Below, in pieces: positions 20,701-30,372 of a stretch of DNA of 64,000 nt (position 1 is its first letter; every line of letters starts with the position of its first letter). Where the stretch lies: assembly GCF_025370755.1 (NCBI RefSeq), contig NZ_JAMXFC010000027.1, positions 23,600 to 87,599 of the forward strand. Direction: 5' to 3'. A program made the position numbers and the translations under genes. The notes under the pieces were generated by a model, which did not search any database, was not told the origin of the DNA, and worked only from the letters and a program-made list of their open reading frames with translations. The stretch comes from Laspinema sp. D2d. Lineage in GTDB: Bacteria; Cyanobacteriota; Cyanobacteriia; Cyanobacteriales; Laspinemataceae.

Positions 20701-21213
20701 AAGGTTACCTAACAATAAAGTTCAGTTACTTTTAATTCTCTAAATTGCGAGATTAAATCAGGCTAAAAATCCGTCCTGATTAATGAAATTGTTAAAATAT
20801 CGGAAGAGGTTTAAGGGGGTAATTTCATCAGTTGCATAGGGGGAATTTTATTATTCATCCCGTAAAATCCGGTTAATATCTCATTTTTTCTCAAGTTAAG
20901 GTGTGGGGTATCTAAATAGGAGATTAGAAACGCCCCAAATTTTTGAATTACCCTAAGCGATCGCTCTTCCTCCTAGGTATGAGACCCGTAAGCCATCCCC
21001 TAGGCTTTGCATCAAGATTCAGGGGTAGAATTAAAGTCAATTCTTAATTCCTTAAACCCTAAAGAATTGCTCTGTTGGCATGAGAGACCCATTTCATCAA
21101 TCCTTAATAACTACGATAGGGGACTGACAATTACGACTATAGAGGGTGTGATTTAATGTCATTTAATGAATCAAGAAAATGAACTGTAAATAATTGAAAT
21201 AAATCAGATAGAT
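20701..21213. other. spacer between cyclase and receiver genes
   Basis: 513 bases, probably the promoter and leader of the cyclase gene. A small inverted repeat ATCAGG/CCTGAT lies at about 20758-20780. No gene seen. Confidence 0.45.
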
Positions 21214-21633
21214 TTAATAAATGGAGGCTGTTTCTATCTGTTTTTTGATAGCCTCCATGAGTTTCTCTATATTAAAAGGCTTAGAAATATAGTCGGCTCC
21301 TCCTGTACTAATAGCTTTCCGTTTTTCGGAAGGATCATCATTAGCACTCAAAAATATGATGGGAATATCAAGGGTATTGGGGTCAGATTTAATGAGATGA
21401 CAGAGTTGATAGCCACTCATATCCGGCATTTGAACATCTAACAGAATTAGACGGGGTTTAGAGGATTCAATCGCCGTCAGTGCCATTTTCCCATTGAGCG
21501 CTTTTCGAGTTTGATATCCCCGTTTCACTAAAATCCGAGAGAGTAGGCGAATGTTATCGGCTACATCATCTACGATTAAAATATCAAGGGGATGGGCTAA
21601 ATTTGAGCCGGGGATTTGAGATTGAGTAACCAT
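21214..21633 (-). CDS. single-domain CheY-like response regulator
   Basis: A 139-residue receiver domain without output domain. The acidic pocket (DILIVDDVAD), phospho-acceptor Asp (LILLDVQMPDM), Ser/Thr switch (FLSAND) and Lys (YISKPF) are all present. It starts 5 bases after the stop of the hybrid kinase, so the two are surely co-transcribed and this protein is the obvious phosphotransfer partner. Its sequence is most like the receiver of the adenylate cyclase next door, which hints at duplication within the cluster. Confidence 0.95.
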   Translation of the reverse strand: MVTQSQIPGSNLAHPLDILIVDDVADNIRLLSRILVKRGYQTRKALNGKMALTAIESSKPRLILLDVQMPDMSGYQLCHLIKSDPNTLDIPIIFLSANDDPSEKRKAISTGGADYISKPFNIEKLMEAIKKQIETASIY

Positions 21634-21638
21634 GAAAT

Positions 21639-24600
21639 TTAAGTCGATAAAGTTGGGGAGGGAGGTTGAGCCAATTCCATCAGGCGATCAAATTGGTAGT
21701 TTTCTAAGAGATCAGTTAAAGTTTCGATTAGCTCAGAGTGTTCCCGTGGAATCCTATTCAGGAGTTCTAAAGCTAGGGTATCGCTGCCTTGGGCGACGGC
21801 ATTGTAAAATTGGTTCACCCAATCTGGGGGCATAAATTGTAAGGCATCAGCCTCAAGTGAGCAAGTTGATTCTTTATTCTGGGAACTGGGACGAGTGGGG
21901 GTAATTTTCGTCTCCTGGTAGGAGTATTTTGCCCCAAGATAATGGGAGAGGGTCTCTAAAATTTCTTCTCGCCGGAAGGGTTTGCTGACGAAATTATCGC
22001 AACCAACTTGTAAACACTCTTCTCGATTTTCTGAAAAGGCACTGGCAGTAATCGCGATAATCGGAGGAACAGGGGCTAAATCACGGGAGGGGTTCCTGCG
22101 GGTTCCGAATTGTTTAATTCGTTGGGTTGCCTCATATCCATCCATTTTGGGCATATGCATATCCATAAAAATTAGGTGAGGATGCCATTGTTGCCAACTG
22201 GCGATCGCCACTTCCCCATTTTCGGCTTCGTTAACTTCCACGCCGATATCCTTTAACAAGGTGACTAATAACAATCGGTTAATCGGGTTATCTTCTACTA
22301 CCAAAATTCGATAGTTCGGTTGTCCTGGTGCTAACCGAATAGCACCATTGAGATCGCAAGAATGTTCCATGCTGGACCCTTGAACCAAACCCACGGGAAT
22401 CTCAAATTTAAAACTACTGCCTTCCCCTACAGTACTGGTAACGGTAATCAGTCCTCCCATTAATTGGACAAATTTCTGAGAAATTCGCAGTCCTAACCCT
22501 GTTCCTTCTTGGGATTGGCGTCCTACCCGAGTTTGCTGAAAGGCTTGAAATAGGTCCTTGATGTCTTCGGAACTGAGTCCGGGACCCGTATCTTCTACTT
22601 CAAATTTCAAGGTAGATTGGTAGGGGTTCTCCTTTTGATCTGAAAATTCTGGGCGAGATATCCGCAGGGTAACTAGCCCGGTGTTGGTAAATTTGATAGC
22701 ATTTCCCAGCAGATTAATGAGCACCTGGCGCAATTTATTTTCATCCCCGCGAATAAATTGCGGTAGGCTGGGTTGCAGTTCAAATTTCAGGCTTAAACCC
22801 TTAGATTTGGCTTTGAGTTGCAGCATGGATTCCAAGCTGTACACCAGTTTAGGGAGGTCAAATTCCACCTCATTCAGGGTGACTCGCCCCGCTTCGATTT
22901 TCGACATTTCTAAGACATCGTTAATCAGAGCGAGTAAATGGGAGCCACTTTTGTTGATAATGTCAATATATCCTTGATGCAGATCCGCAAGAGAACTATC
23001 CCGTTGCATCAGTTGAGTAAACCCTAAAATGGCATTTAGAGGTGTTCTCAGTTCGTGGCTCATATTGGCTAAAAATTCACTTTTAGCTCGGTTGGCTGCA
23101 TTGGCAGCTTCAGCGGTGCGATGCAATTCTTCGGCTTGTTTGTGGGTTTGGGCAAATAGTTCGGCTTGTTGGACGGCGACTCCCAATTGATTACCAATTT
23201 GGATAACAATTTTAACTTCCGCCTCTTTCCAATCTCGGGGACCGCTATTTTGATACACTCCCAGCAAGCCCCAAAGTGTACTTCCGGAAAAGATGGGTGC
23301 AATCACATAAGCCCGGGCGCTTAATTGCTCTAAAAATTTGAGATAGCAGGAGCTAAAACCGGCTTGATAAATATCAGAAACTGAACAAAATGTTTGTTTC
23401 TGACGATAGATTCCTCCTTCCTGTTCTTGCAGGTAGGTGTCTTTAATCAACAAATTTGATGAATTCATTTGAGTGAGGACACAACTGGGTCCATCGGTGG
23501 TGACTTGTGTCAGGAGAGGGTCGTCTGCTTGTTCGGGCAATAACATATCCCAACCCGGGGTAACAGACTCGGAAACTAATGCACCACTCCAATCAGGATT
23601 AAAGCGATAAATCATGACGCGATCGCAGTCAACGGCTTGGCGCAGTTCGTTAGTGGTGGCATGAAAAATTGTTTCTAAATTTAAACTTTCCCGCATCCGT
23701 TGGATGATCAGAGAAATGGTTTTTTCCCGTTCTGCCATCACCCGCAGTTCGGCTTCCATCTCAATCCGTTCTTGAATTTCGGTTTCTAAAGTCGAGTTTA
23801 CAGCGACCAATTCAGCAGTGCGCTTCTGAACCCGAGATTCTAACTCTTCATAAGCCAAATGTTTCTCTTCTTCCGCCCATTTTCTTTGCAGTTCCGTAGC
23901 GGCTCTGGCCGCAAATACACTCATAATTGCTCGGGCTTGATCCTGCTCCTCTAAGGGCTTGACATCGAGAATACACAGGGTCCCGATCGCCTGGTGATTG
24001 CCATCTAATAAAGAAACTCCCAGATAGCTTTCGGCTCCAATTTCTTCCAGCAAAGGATCATTGGGAAAATGTTCCTGCAATTTCTCGGGATAGCAGGCAA
24101 AGTCTTGATTATAAGTAATAAAATCGCAAGGTCTTCCGGTAAAGTTATAAGTAAAATTATTACCCAAATCATCCCCAGCCCAAAAACCTAGACTCTCTAA
24201 AGTTTGGTCTTGCTCGTGATTTTTTTCTGAAACAATTACATACTTGACATTTAAAGCCTTGGCTAAGTTCTTAACGAGGGCCGGAAAAAAATCTTGTCCT
24301 GTAACGGAGGCAGTTCCGGACACAAGCGCTTGCAGAATTTCTTCCGTTCGTTGCCGTTGTAGCACTTCTTTCTGCAATTCGTGATTAACGGCTTCGAGCT
24401 GTTCTGGGGTGCGGAGGGCCAGAAATTGGGGCAGCAGTTCCACCAGTCGCAAGGCGGTATAGCAAGAAACAATGGCGGTGAGGGCTCGCTCAATTCCCGA
24501 AACCCAATAATCAGGATGCCACAGGGTCCAAATATCTAATAAATGACCCACTCCACAGAGAACAATAAAGGCTCCAAACATCGCAAAGATGCTAGAAAAC

Positions 24601-24779
24601 GCAATGTCTCTGCGTTTGTAGATGAAGTAAATCAGCATCGTGGGAATGGAGAAGTAGGCGATCGCAATTAGCGCATCGCTAACCAGATGCAGTGCAACGA
24701 GGGGAGTTTGCCAAAGGTAACAATGGCCGTGTGGAATATAGTAACGTGGGGTCAGAAAATCGTTCAAGAATTCCAGCAC
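21639..24779 (-). CDS. hybrid histidine kinase with ethylene-binding domain and two GAF domains
   Basis: A 1046-residue membrane kinase. Residues about 20-125 form a three-helix ethylene-binding domain like plant ETR1: HLVSDALIAIAYFSIP carries Asp35 and Tyr42, and FGAFIVLCGVGH carries the copper ligands Cys75 and His79. GAF1 (about 145-295) matches the cyclase GAF. After a coiled coil comes GAF2 (about 350-540). It resembles cyanobacteriochrome GAFs and has a Cys at 478 in the canonical bilin-attachment position, followed by Tyr instead of the usual His. HisKA follows (His575 in ANMSHELRTP), then HATPase (N690s, DTGPGL, GTGLGL), then a receiver (Asp873). The GTG start has AAGGAGA 8 bases upstream. 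The layout recalls Synechocystis SynEtr1/UirS. Confidence 0.93.
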   Translation of the reverse strand: MLEFLNDFLTPRYYIPHGHCYLWQTPLVALHLVSDALIAIAYFSIPTMLIYFIYKRRDIAFSSIFAMFGAFIVLCGVGHLLDIWTLWHPDYWVSGIERALTAIVSCYTALRLVELLPQFLALRTPEQLEAVNHELQKEVLQRQRTEEILQALVSGTASVTGQDFFPALVKNLAKALNVKYVIVSEKNHEQDQTLESLGFWAGDDLGNNFTYNFTGRPCDFITYNQDFACYPEKLQEHFPNDPLLEEIGAESYLGVSLLDGNHQAIGTLCILDVKPLEEQDQARAIMSVFAARAATELQRKWAEEEKHLAYEELESRVQKRTAELVAVNSTLETEIQERIEMEAELRVMAEREKTISLIIQRMRESLNLETIFHATTNELRQAVDCDRVMIYRFNPDWSGALVSESVTPGWDMLLPEQADDPLLTQVTTDGPSCVLTQMNSSNLLIKDTYLQEQEGGIYRQKQTFCSVSDIYQAGFSSCYLKFLEQLSARAYVIAPIFSGSTLWGLLGVYQNSGPRDWKEAEVKIVIQIGNQLGVAVQQAELFAQTHKQAEELHRTAEAANAANRAKSEFLANMSHELRTPLNAILGFTQLMQRDSSLADLHQGYIDIINKSGSHLLALINDVLEMSKIEAGRVTLNEVEFDLPKLVYSLESMLQLKAKSKGLSLKFELQPSLPQFIRGDENKLRQVLINLLGNAIKFTNTGLVTLRISRPEFSDQKENPYQSTLKFEVEDTGPGLSSEDIKDLFQAFQQTRVGRQSQEGTGLGLRISQKFVQLMGGLITVTSTVGEGSSFKFEIPVGLVQGSSMEHSCDLNGAIRLAPGQPNYRILVVEDNPINRLLLVTLLKDIGVEVNEAENGEVAIASWQQWHPHLIFMDMHMPKMDGYEATQRIKQFGTRRNPSRDLAPVPPIIAITASAFSENREECLQVGCDNFVSKPFRREEILETLSHYLGAKYSYQETKITPTRPSSQNKESTCSLEADALQFMPPDWVNQFYNAVAQGSDTLALELLNRIPREHSELIETLTDLLENYQFDRLMELAQPPSPTLST

Positions 24780-25203
24780 TGTTCTCTTCTCCTTGCAACT
24801 CTTAATTTGAGCAATATCCAGTCAACATTTATAAAAATAGGAAGGGGAGTCTAGGCTCAGAGAGTGTCACTCTAAATTGAATCGTCTCTGATTCAATTTC
24901 CAGAGAGTTTTTAACCCGGTTCAGACTCTATCCAAGATGGAGCGGTCGGTTGGAACCTATTTCCTGGCTGTTCGGTTTCTTTGCAGTGGAGGAACTTCTG
25001 CCTTCAGACTGCTTTTGAAACTCAGCTCTCTCTCCTGAAGTTTATCCTGCCATCGGACAAGCGCGATCGCCACCCCCGATGGAACGTTAAGGCAGTAACT
25101 TAGGCATGGAAGCAGGAATCTTAATGGGAAGGGGTTGATAACCCCTGTAAAATGGGTAACGAATGGATTGAATTGAGATCAATAATTTTAGATTGGTTAC
25201 AAA
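24780..25203. other. divergent promoter region, hybrid kinase / AAA gene
   Basis: 424 bases between divergent genes. It holds two adjacent perfect inverted repeats (listed separately) and a HIP1 site near 25064. No gene seen. Confidence 0.5.
24861..24899. promoter_or_regulatory. two adjacent palindromes upstream of the hybrid kinase
   Basis: AGAGTG-T-CACTCT (24861-24873) is directly followed by AAATTGAATC-6 nt-GATTCAATTT (24874-24899). Both are perfect. They lie 82-120 bases before the kinase start and could be operators or leader hairpins. Confidence 0.6.
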
Positions 25204-26574
25204 GTGTTAAGTGTGGTTTTTCCTGATAGCCCATTGGAACGAACAACAGCTCAAAAACGTAGAAGAGGGGTGATTCTCAGCTCTCAGGGTGCTCAACGCT
25301 TACAAGCGGCGGAGCATTTGTCAGCCGCACGGGATAATGGTGGCAACTCCTACACCTTGGAAGAGTTAAGCGATCGCACCGGACTGAGTACCAAAACTCT
25401 GACAAAAGTCCGGCATCGACAAAAGCCGGTCGATTGTGTCACCTTAGCCGACTACTTCACCGCATTTGGCCTTTCCCTCCAAACCCAGGACTATGTTAGC
25501 CAGGAGCCCGACCCCGAGGCATCAATGGCCGCTTTAACGGGTTTACTCAGGACCCCACTGAAGGGACAGTTAGTGGTTGATTCTCCATTCTACATCTATC
25601 GATCCCCGGCGGAACAGCTTCTGAAAGCTGAGAGTTTGCAACCGGGGGCCTTAATTCGGATTCGAGGGCCTCGACAGTTTGGCAAAACTTCTTTAGTAGT
25701 GCGGGGATTTACGCCTGTAGAAGAAAGTGATTTTCGCATCGCGATCGTCAGTTTGCAACTGGCCGATAGCGGTGTTTTTGACAGTTTAACAGTTTTCTTG
25801 CAATGGTTGTGTGTCATGATCACCCGGAGCCTGGGATTACCCAATCGCCTAGACGAATTTTGGAATCCGATGTTTGGCAGCAGCTATAGTTGCAATGATT
25901 ATTTTGAAAGCTATTTGCTGCCTGCGGCTGAAAATCCACTGTTGCTCGTCTTGGATGAAGTAAATTTAGTCTTTAGCTATCCGAAGATTGCCACGGATTT
26001 TTTTGGAATGCTCCGCGCTTGGTATGAGCGATCGCGTCACAGTACCGAGGGAAGTGAACTCTGGCAAAAACTCCGGTTAGTTATTATCTATTCTACGGAT
26101 GTTTTTCTGCCGTTAACGGTGCATCAATCGCCGTTTAATGTTGGGTTATTAATTAATTTATCAGCATTTACGGTAGAACAGGTTGAGGAGTTAGCGGTGC
26201 GTTATGGATTAATGCCCCCCGAACACTATGCCACTCGTGCGATCGCCCTGCTTGGCGGCCATCCCTACTTAACCCAATTGGCCTTTTTTCACTTAAGTCA
26301 ACAAACCGTCACCCTCGAAAGCTTGCTCGAAACTATCACGACTCCCGATAGCATCTTTGAGAGTCATTTACGGCAACAATTCGCCTATTTAGAGCAGCAT
26401 CCTGACCTCAAGGATGCCTGGAAATCAGTGATTTTGGCCCCAACGGGTGTAGAATTGCACCCCACCCAAGCTTTTAAATTGCAGGGATTGGGATTAATTA
26501 AATTTGAAAATCAGTTAGCCTTCCCCAGTTGTCTGCTTTATCAAACTTATTTTTCCCGATTCTTGAAAGACTAG
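25204..26574 (+). CDS. HTH-AAA-like ATPase (AAA_35 family)
   Basis: A 456-residue protein. The N-terminal 100 residues contain a helix-turn-helix-like segment (YTLEELSDRTGLSTKTLTKVRHR), of the kind found in cyanobacterial AAA and vWA-MoxR-associated proteins. The rest is an AAA_35-type STAND-like ATPase with Walker A GPRQFGKTS near residue 157 and Walker B LLLVLDEVN near 250. The frame starts with GTG at 25204, without a clear Shine-Dalgarno. The next gene carries the same type of ATPase domain. Proteins of this kind are thought to sense and signal in conflict or stress systems, but no target is known here. Function beyond ATP binding is inference. Confidence 0.85.
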   Translation: MLSVVFPDSPLERTTAQKRRRGVILSSQGAQRLQAAEHLSAARDNGGNSYTLEELSDRTGLSTKTLTKVRHRQKPVDCVTLADYFTAFGLSLQTQDYVSQEPDPEASMAALTGLLRTPLKGQLVVDSPFYIYRSPAEQLLKAESLQPGALIRIRGPRQFGKTSLVVRGFTPVEESDFRIAIVSLQLADSGVFDSLTVFLQWLCVMITRSLGLPNRLDEFWNPMFGSSYSCNDYFESYLLPAAENPLLLVLDEVNLVFSYPKIATDFFGMLRAWYERSRHSTEGSELWQKLRLVIIYSTDVFLPLTVHQSPFNVGLLINLSAFTVEQVEELAVRYGLMPPEHYATRAIALLGGHPYLTQLAFFHLSQQTVTLESLLETITTPDSIFESHLRQQFAYLEQHPDLKDAWKSVILAPTGVELHPTQAFKLQGLGLIKFENQLAFPSCLLYQTYFSRFLKD

Positions 26575-26632
26575 ACTTCTTGCCAAATTCTCTTAAGCCC
26601 CCCAAGAATTAACTATTTATTCCTCGGGCTTT

Positions 26633-26683
26633 CCCCTTCTTAAGGGGGACGGGAGGGGGATTCAAGGGGGTTGGGGGGATCAA
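26633..26683. repeat. G-rich dispersed repeat
   Basis: A CCCCTTCTTAAGGGGGACGG-type hairpin followed by runs of five or six G between the two AAA genes. Similar G-run/AAGGGGG elements are dispersed in cyanobacterial genomes. A related CCTTGC(T/C)AAGG element occurs at 33396-33662. Confidence 0.5.
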
Positions 26684-26822
26684 TCCGGTATTCTGCAAGA
26701 ATTCTAATAATTGAGGGAGAGAAAAGAATGATTTAAAAATTTTATTTCCTCTCCCTTTAATTTAAAGTCACCCCTTTATTTACCTGACCCTTTAAACTAT
26801 TTTATTCTTAGTTAATGTACCC

Positions 26823-29800
26823 ATGCCACTTCTCAAAAACTCAGATTTTTCTTATCAAGTTGGCGGGAGTTTACCCTTTAATGCTCCCACTTATGTGCGC
26901 CGATTAGCGGATGAAACCTTATTTCATGAATTGGTTAAAGGAGAATTCTGCTATGTGTTTAATGCACGACAAATGGGCAAATCCAGTTTGCGGGTGCAAA
27001 CGACCCATCGCTTACAATCGATTGGGATTCGTTGTGGGGTAATTGATGTAACTGCAATTGGCACCCAAGAGGTCACCCCAGAACAGTGGTATGGGTCGAT
27101 TGTCGGATTATTGACTAAGGCATTTCGACTGCAAGTGAATCTGTTAAGTTGGTGGCGCGATCGCGCTCATTCCTCCTATGTCAATCGCTTAAGTGATTTT
27201 TTGGAAACTGTTCTGCTGGCGCAAGTCCCTGAACCCATTGTTATTTTTATTGATGAAATTGATAGTGTTCTCAGTTTAAATTTTTCTACGGATGATTTTT
27301 TTGCCCTAATTCGGGCCTGTTATAACCGCCGCGCCGATCATGAAGAGTATCGCCGGTTAGCCTTTGCTTTATTTGGCGTGGCAACCCCGGCTGATTTAAT
27401 TTCCGATGGCAGTCGCACTCCTTTTAATATTGGAAAAGGGATTGAATTATCGGGATTTGAATTTCAAGAAAATTCGCCATTATTGGGGGGATTGTCTCCG
27501 CAATTTGCCGATCCTCACTTAGCATTAAAGCGGATTCTCTATTGGACCGGGGGTCAACCTTTTTTGACTCAAAAACTCTGTCAAATGATTTCCAGCCACT
27601 CCGGGGACAATTATCCGGAATTAACACCAGATTTTATCAATCGTTTAGTAGAGACGAATCTGATTGGAAACTGGAAAGCCAATGATGAACCCGAACATTT
27701 TAAAACCATCTGCGATCGCCTGCTTTATAGTGAACAGCGAGTTGGGCGGTTGCTAGGACTCTACCAAAAAATTCTCCTGCATTCGGAAGAGGATGAAACT
27801 TCCTCGGGGTTTGAAAAAGTGGCGGCTGATGATAGTTCGGAACAAACTGAATTAATGTTAACCGGATTAATCGAAAAACGCGAAGGTATTCTACAGATTA
27901 AAAATCCCATTTATCAGAACATTTTTAGTTTTGATTGGGTCGCCAACCAACTGGCAAATCTCCGGCCCTATTCTCAGGCGATCGATGCTTGGATAGTCTC
28001 CGGATATCAGGATAAATCCTGGCTATTGCGGGGAAAAGCCTTACGGGATATTCTCGATTGGTCCCAGGGGAAAAGTCTGAGTAATTTGGATTATCAATTT
28101 CTAGCAGCTTCACAAGAATTAGACCGGGAGGAAACGCAAAGAACCTTAGAAGCGGAACGACTCCAAGAAGTAGAAGCGCGACTACAATTAGAACAGCGTC
28201 ACTTAAAGCGCCAAACTCTCCTGTTAGGAATTCTCAGCATGGCGACTATCATTGCCAGCAGTTTGGGTGGGTTTGCGTATCAGCAATATCAACAAACAGC
28301 ACTAAGTGAACTACGAGCGATTACGTTATCTTCAGAAGCATTATTTGCCTCTAATAAAAGTTTAAATGCGCTGCTTCAAGCTATTAAAGGAAAAGAACGC
28401 TTAAAACAGCTTAAAATTCTCGATTCACAACTGAACAAAAGCCTGGATGATGCCCTTTGGCAAGTGATTTTAAGCATTCAGGAATCTAATCGGCTCAATG
28501 GTCATACCGCAGCCGTTTTAGCGGTGGATTACAGTCCCGATGGGCAAGAAATTGTCACGGCTGGAGTTGATGGAACCCTCAAACTTTGGAATAGAGATGG
28601 CAAACTGATTCAAACCTTAACTGGACATCAAGCTGTGGTTCGGGTGGTCAAATTTAGTCCCAATGGAAAATTTTTAGTTTCATCGGGTGATGATAAAACC
28701 CTTAAATTTTGGAACCGAGATGGAACCTTATTAAGTTCAGTTCAGGCGAATACTTCAGGCATTTGGAGTCTTGACTTTAGTCCTGATGGTGAGCAGGTGA
28801 TTTCTGGAGGGTCTGATAGTACCGTAGAAGCCTGGAATTCTCAGGGTGAATTAGTGAGGCGATTTGAAGGAGAAACCACGGGAATTCGGGCTGTAGCATT
28901 TAGTCCTGATGGTCAAACCGTTGCAGCAGGTAAAATTGATAATACTATCCAGTTATGGAATGCACAGGGGAGTAAACTCCGGGAATTAGTTGGACATCCA
29001 GCCCCAATTTATGCGATCGCCTTTAGTCCAGATAATACCCTTTTGGCCTCGGGTACCGTGGATGGGATGATTAATATTTGGACCCGAGAAGGAACCCTCC
29101 TCCATACTGTAAAAGCCCATGATGCCACCGTTAAAGAACTGAGATTTAGCCCAGATAGCAGCATTTTAGCCTCGGTAAGCTGGGATAAAACTCTAAAACT
29201 TTGGAAACGGGATGGCACGTTAATTTCCACTCTGCGCGGTCATGATGCGGCAATTTGGGGAATGGCTTTTAGTCCCGATGGTAAAGAAATTGCTTCGGCG
29301 GGTGCAGAAAATGTGGCAATTCTTTGGAAAACAAACAGCATTTTTCAGCAAAAATTATATGCCTTAAATGGGTTAGTACGGGGATTATCATTGAGTGCCG
29401 ATGGCAATTTTATTGCTACATCAGGCAGCGAGAAAACTTTTCATATTTGGCAACTCGATGGAACAAAGGGACAACCCGTAGAAGGTCATACTGCATCGGT
29501 TGTTAATATCGATTTCCATCCTCAGCAGGAAATGATCGCATCAGTGAGCGAAGATAAAACCCTCAAAATCTGGAACTTGGATGGCACTCTTTTAAAAACT
29601 TTTGATGATGCGAATGCCGCTTTATTATCGGTTAATTGGGACTTTAATGGTGAAAGACTGGCTGCCGGAGATGCCAATGGAGTCGTTTGGTTGTGGAGTC
29701 GCCAAGAGGGTTTTATAAAACCTTTAAAGGGACATACTGCCCCCACTTGGAGCGTTGAATTTAGCCCCGATGGTCAACTTTTGGCGTCGGCGAGTAACGA

Positions 29801-30329
29801 TTCCACGATTCGACTTTGGAACCGATCCGGACAGCTTTTAAAAACTCTGAACGGTCATAATTCGGCAGTTTGGAAAGTTACCTTTAGTCCCGATGGGGAA
29901 ATGATAGCCTCGGGTAGTGGCGATATGACAGCTAAACTCTGGCGGAAAGATGGAACATTACTCAAAACTTTGACGGGACATACAGCGGCAGTGTGGGGAA
30001 TTGATTTTAGTCCAGATGGTTCTTTAATTGCGACGAGTAGTATTGATGAAACGATTAAAATTTGGACCCAAGAGGGGGTTTTACTCACGACTTTGACCGG
30101 CCATCAGGCGGGAGTTCGGGCGGTGGCTTTTCATCCAAATTTGCCCATTTTAGCCTCGGTCGGCGATGAACAAGTGATGACCCTTTGGCATCTCGATCGC
30201 CTCCTTAATCTTGACCCCCTGACTTATGCTTGTAATTGGGTCCGAGATTATTTAAAAACTAATCCAGCAGTGCCAACAGATGAAGCGAAACTCTGTACTC
30301 GCAAATTCGGTAAAATTCTATCAAAATAG
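26823..30329 (+). CDS. AAA-like ATPase with 14 WD40 repeats
   Basis: An 1168-residue protein. The AAA_35 domain (about 10-350) has a modified Walker A, NARQMGKSS, and Walker B VIFIDEIDSV. A Glu-rich coiled coil (about 435-460) leads into one hydrophobic helix (about 463-483), likely a membrane anchor. From about residue 556 to 1135 I count 14 WD40 repeats, each with GH...FSPDG...LW, enough for two seven-bladed propellers; repeats 3, 4, 7, 8 and 10 are degenerate. A short cysteine-containing tail follows. This architecture is widespread in filamentous cyanobacteria. The propellers probably bind a protein partner and the ATPase acts as a switch. It follows another AAA_35 gene on the same strand after 248 bases. 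Confidence 0.92.
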   Translation: MPLLKNSDFSYQVGGSLPFNAPTYVRRLADETLFHELVKGEFCYVFNARQMGKSSLRVQTTHRLQSIGIRCGVIDVTAIGTQEVTPEQWYGSIVGLLTKAFRLQVNLLSWWRDRAHSSYVNRLSDFLETVLLAQVPEPIVIFIDEIDSVLSLNFSTDDFFALIRACYNRRADHEEYRRLAFALFGVATPADLISDGSRTPFNIGKGIELSGFEFQENSPLLGGLSPQFADPHLALKRILYWTGGQPFLTQKLCQMISSHSGDNYPELTPDFINRLVETNLIGNWKANDEPEHFKTICDRLLYSEQRVGRLLGLYQKILLHSEEDETSSGFEKVAADDSSEQTELMLTGLIEKREGILQIKNPIYQNIFSFDWVANQLANLRPYSQAIDAWIVSGYQDKSWLLRGKALRDILDWSQGKSLSNLDYQFLAASQELDREETQRTLEAERLQEVEARLQLEQRHLKRQTLLLGILSMATIIASSLGGFAYQQYQQTALSELRAITLSSEALFASNKSLNALLQAIKGKERLKQLKILDSQLNKSLDDALWQVILSIQESNRLNGHTAAVLAVDYSPDGQEIVTAGVDGTLKLWNRDGKLIQTLTGHQAVVRVVKFSPNGKFLVSSGDDKTLKFWNRDGTLLSSVQANTSGIWSLDFSPDGEQVISGGSDSTVEAWNSQGELVRRFEGETTGIRAVAFSPDGQTVAAGKIDNTIQLWNAQGSKLRELVGHPAPIYAIAFSPDNTLLASGTVDGMINIWTREGTLLHTVKAHDATVKELRFSPDSSILASVSWDKTLKLWKRDGTLISTLRGHDAAIWGMAFSPDGKEIASAGAENVAILWKTNSIFQQKLYALNGLVRGLSLSADGNFIATSGSEKTFHIWQLDGTKGQPVEGHTASVVNIDFHPQQEMIASVSEDKTLKIWNLDGTLLKTFDDANAALLSVNWDFNGERLAAGDANGVVWLWSRQEGFIKPLKGHTAPTWSVEFSPDGQLLASASNDSTIRLWNRSGQLLKTLNGHNSAVWKVTFSPDGEMIASGSGDMTAKLWRKDGTLLKTLTGHTAAVWGIDFSPDGSLIATSSIDETIKIWTQEGVLLTTLTGHQAGVRAVAFHPNLPILASVGDEQVMTLWHLDRLLNLDPLTYACNWVRDYLKTNPAVPTDEAKLCTRKFGKILSK

Positions 30330-30359
30330 GTGAGTTTTTCCCGGGGAAAAATCTCACCT
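30328..30359. terminator. hairpin between convergent genes
   Basis: AGGTGAG-TTTTTCC paired with GGAAAAA-CTCACCT, immediately after the WD40-gene stop and before the convergent deacetylase stop. It is a likely bidirectional 3'-end structure, although the downstream sequence has no long T-run. Confidence 0.6.
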
Positions 30360-30372
30360 ATTGGATTAGAGT

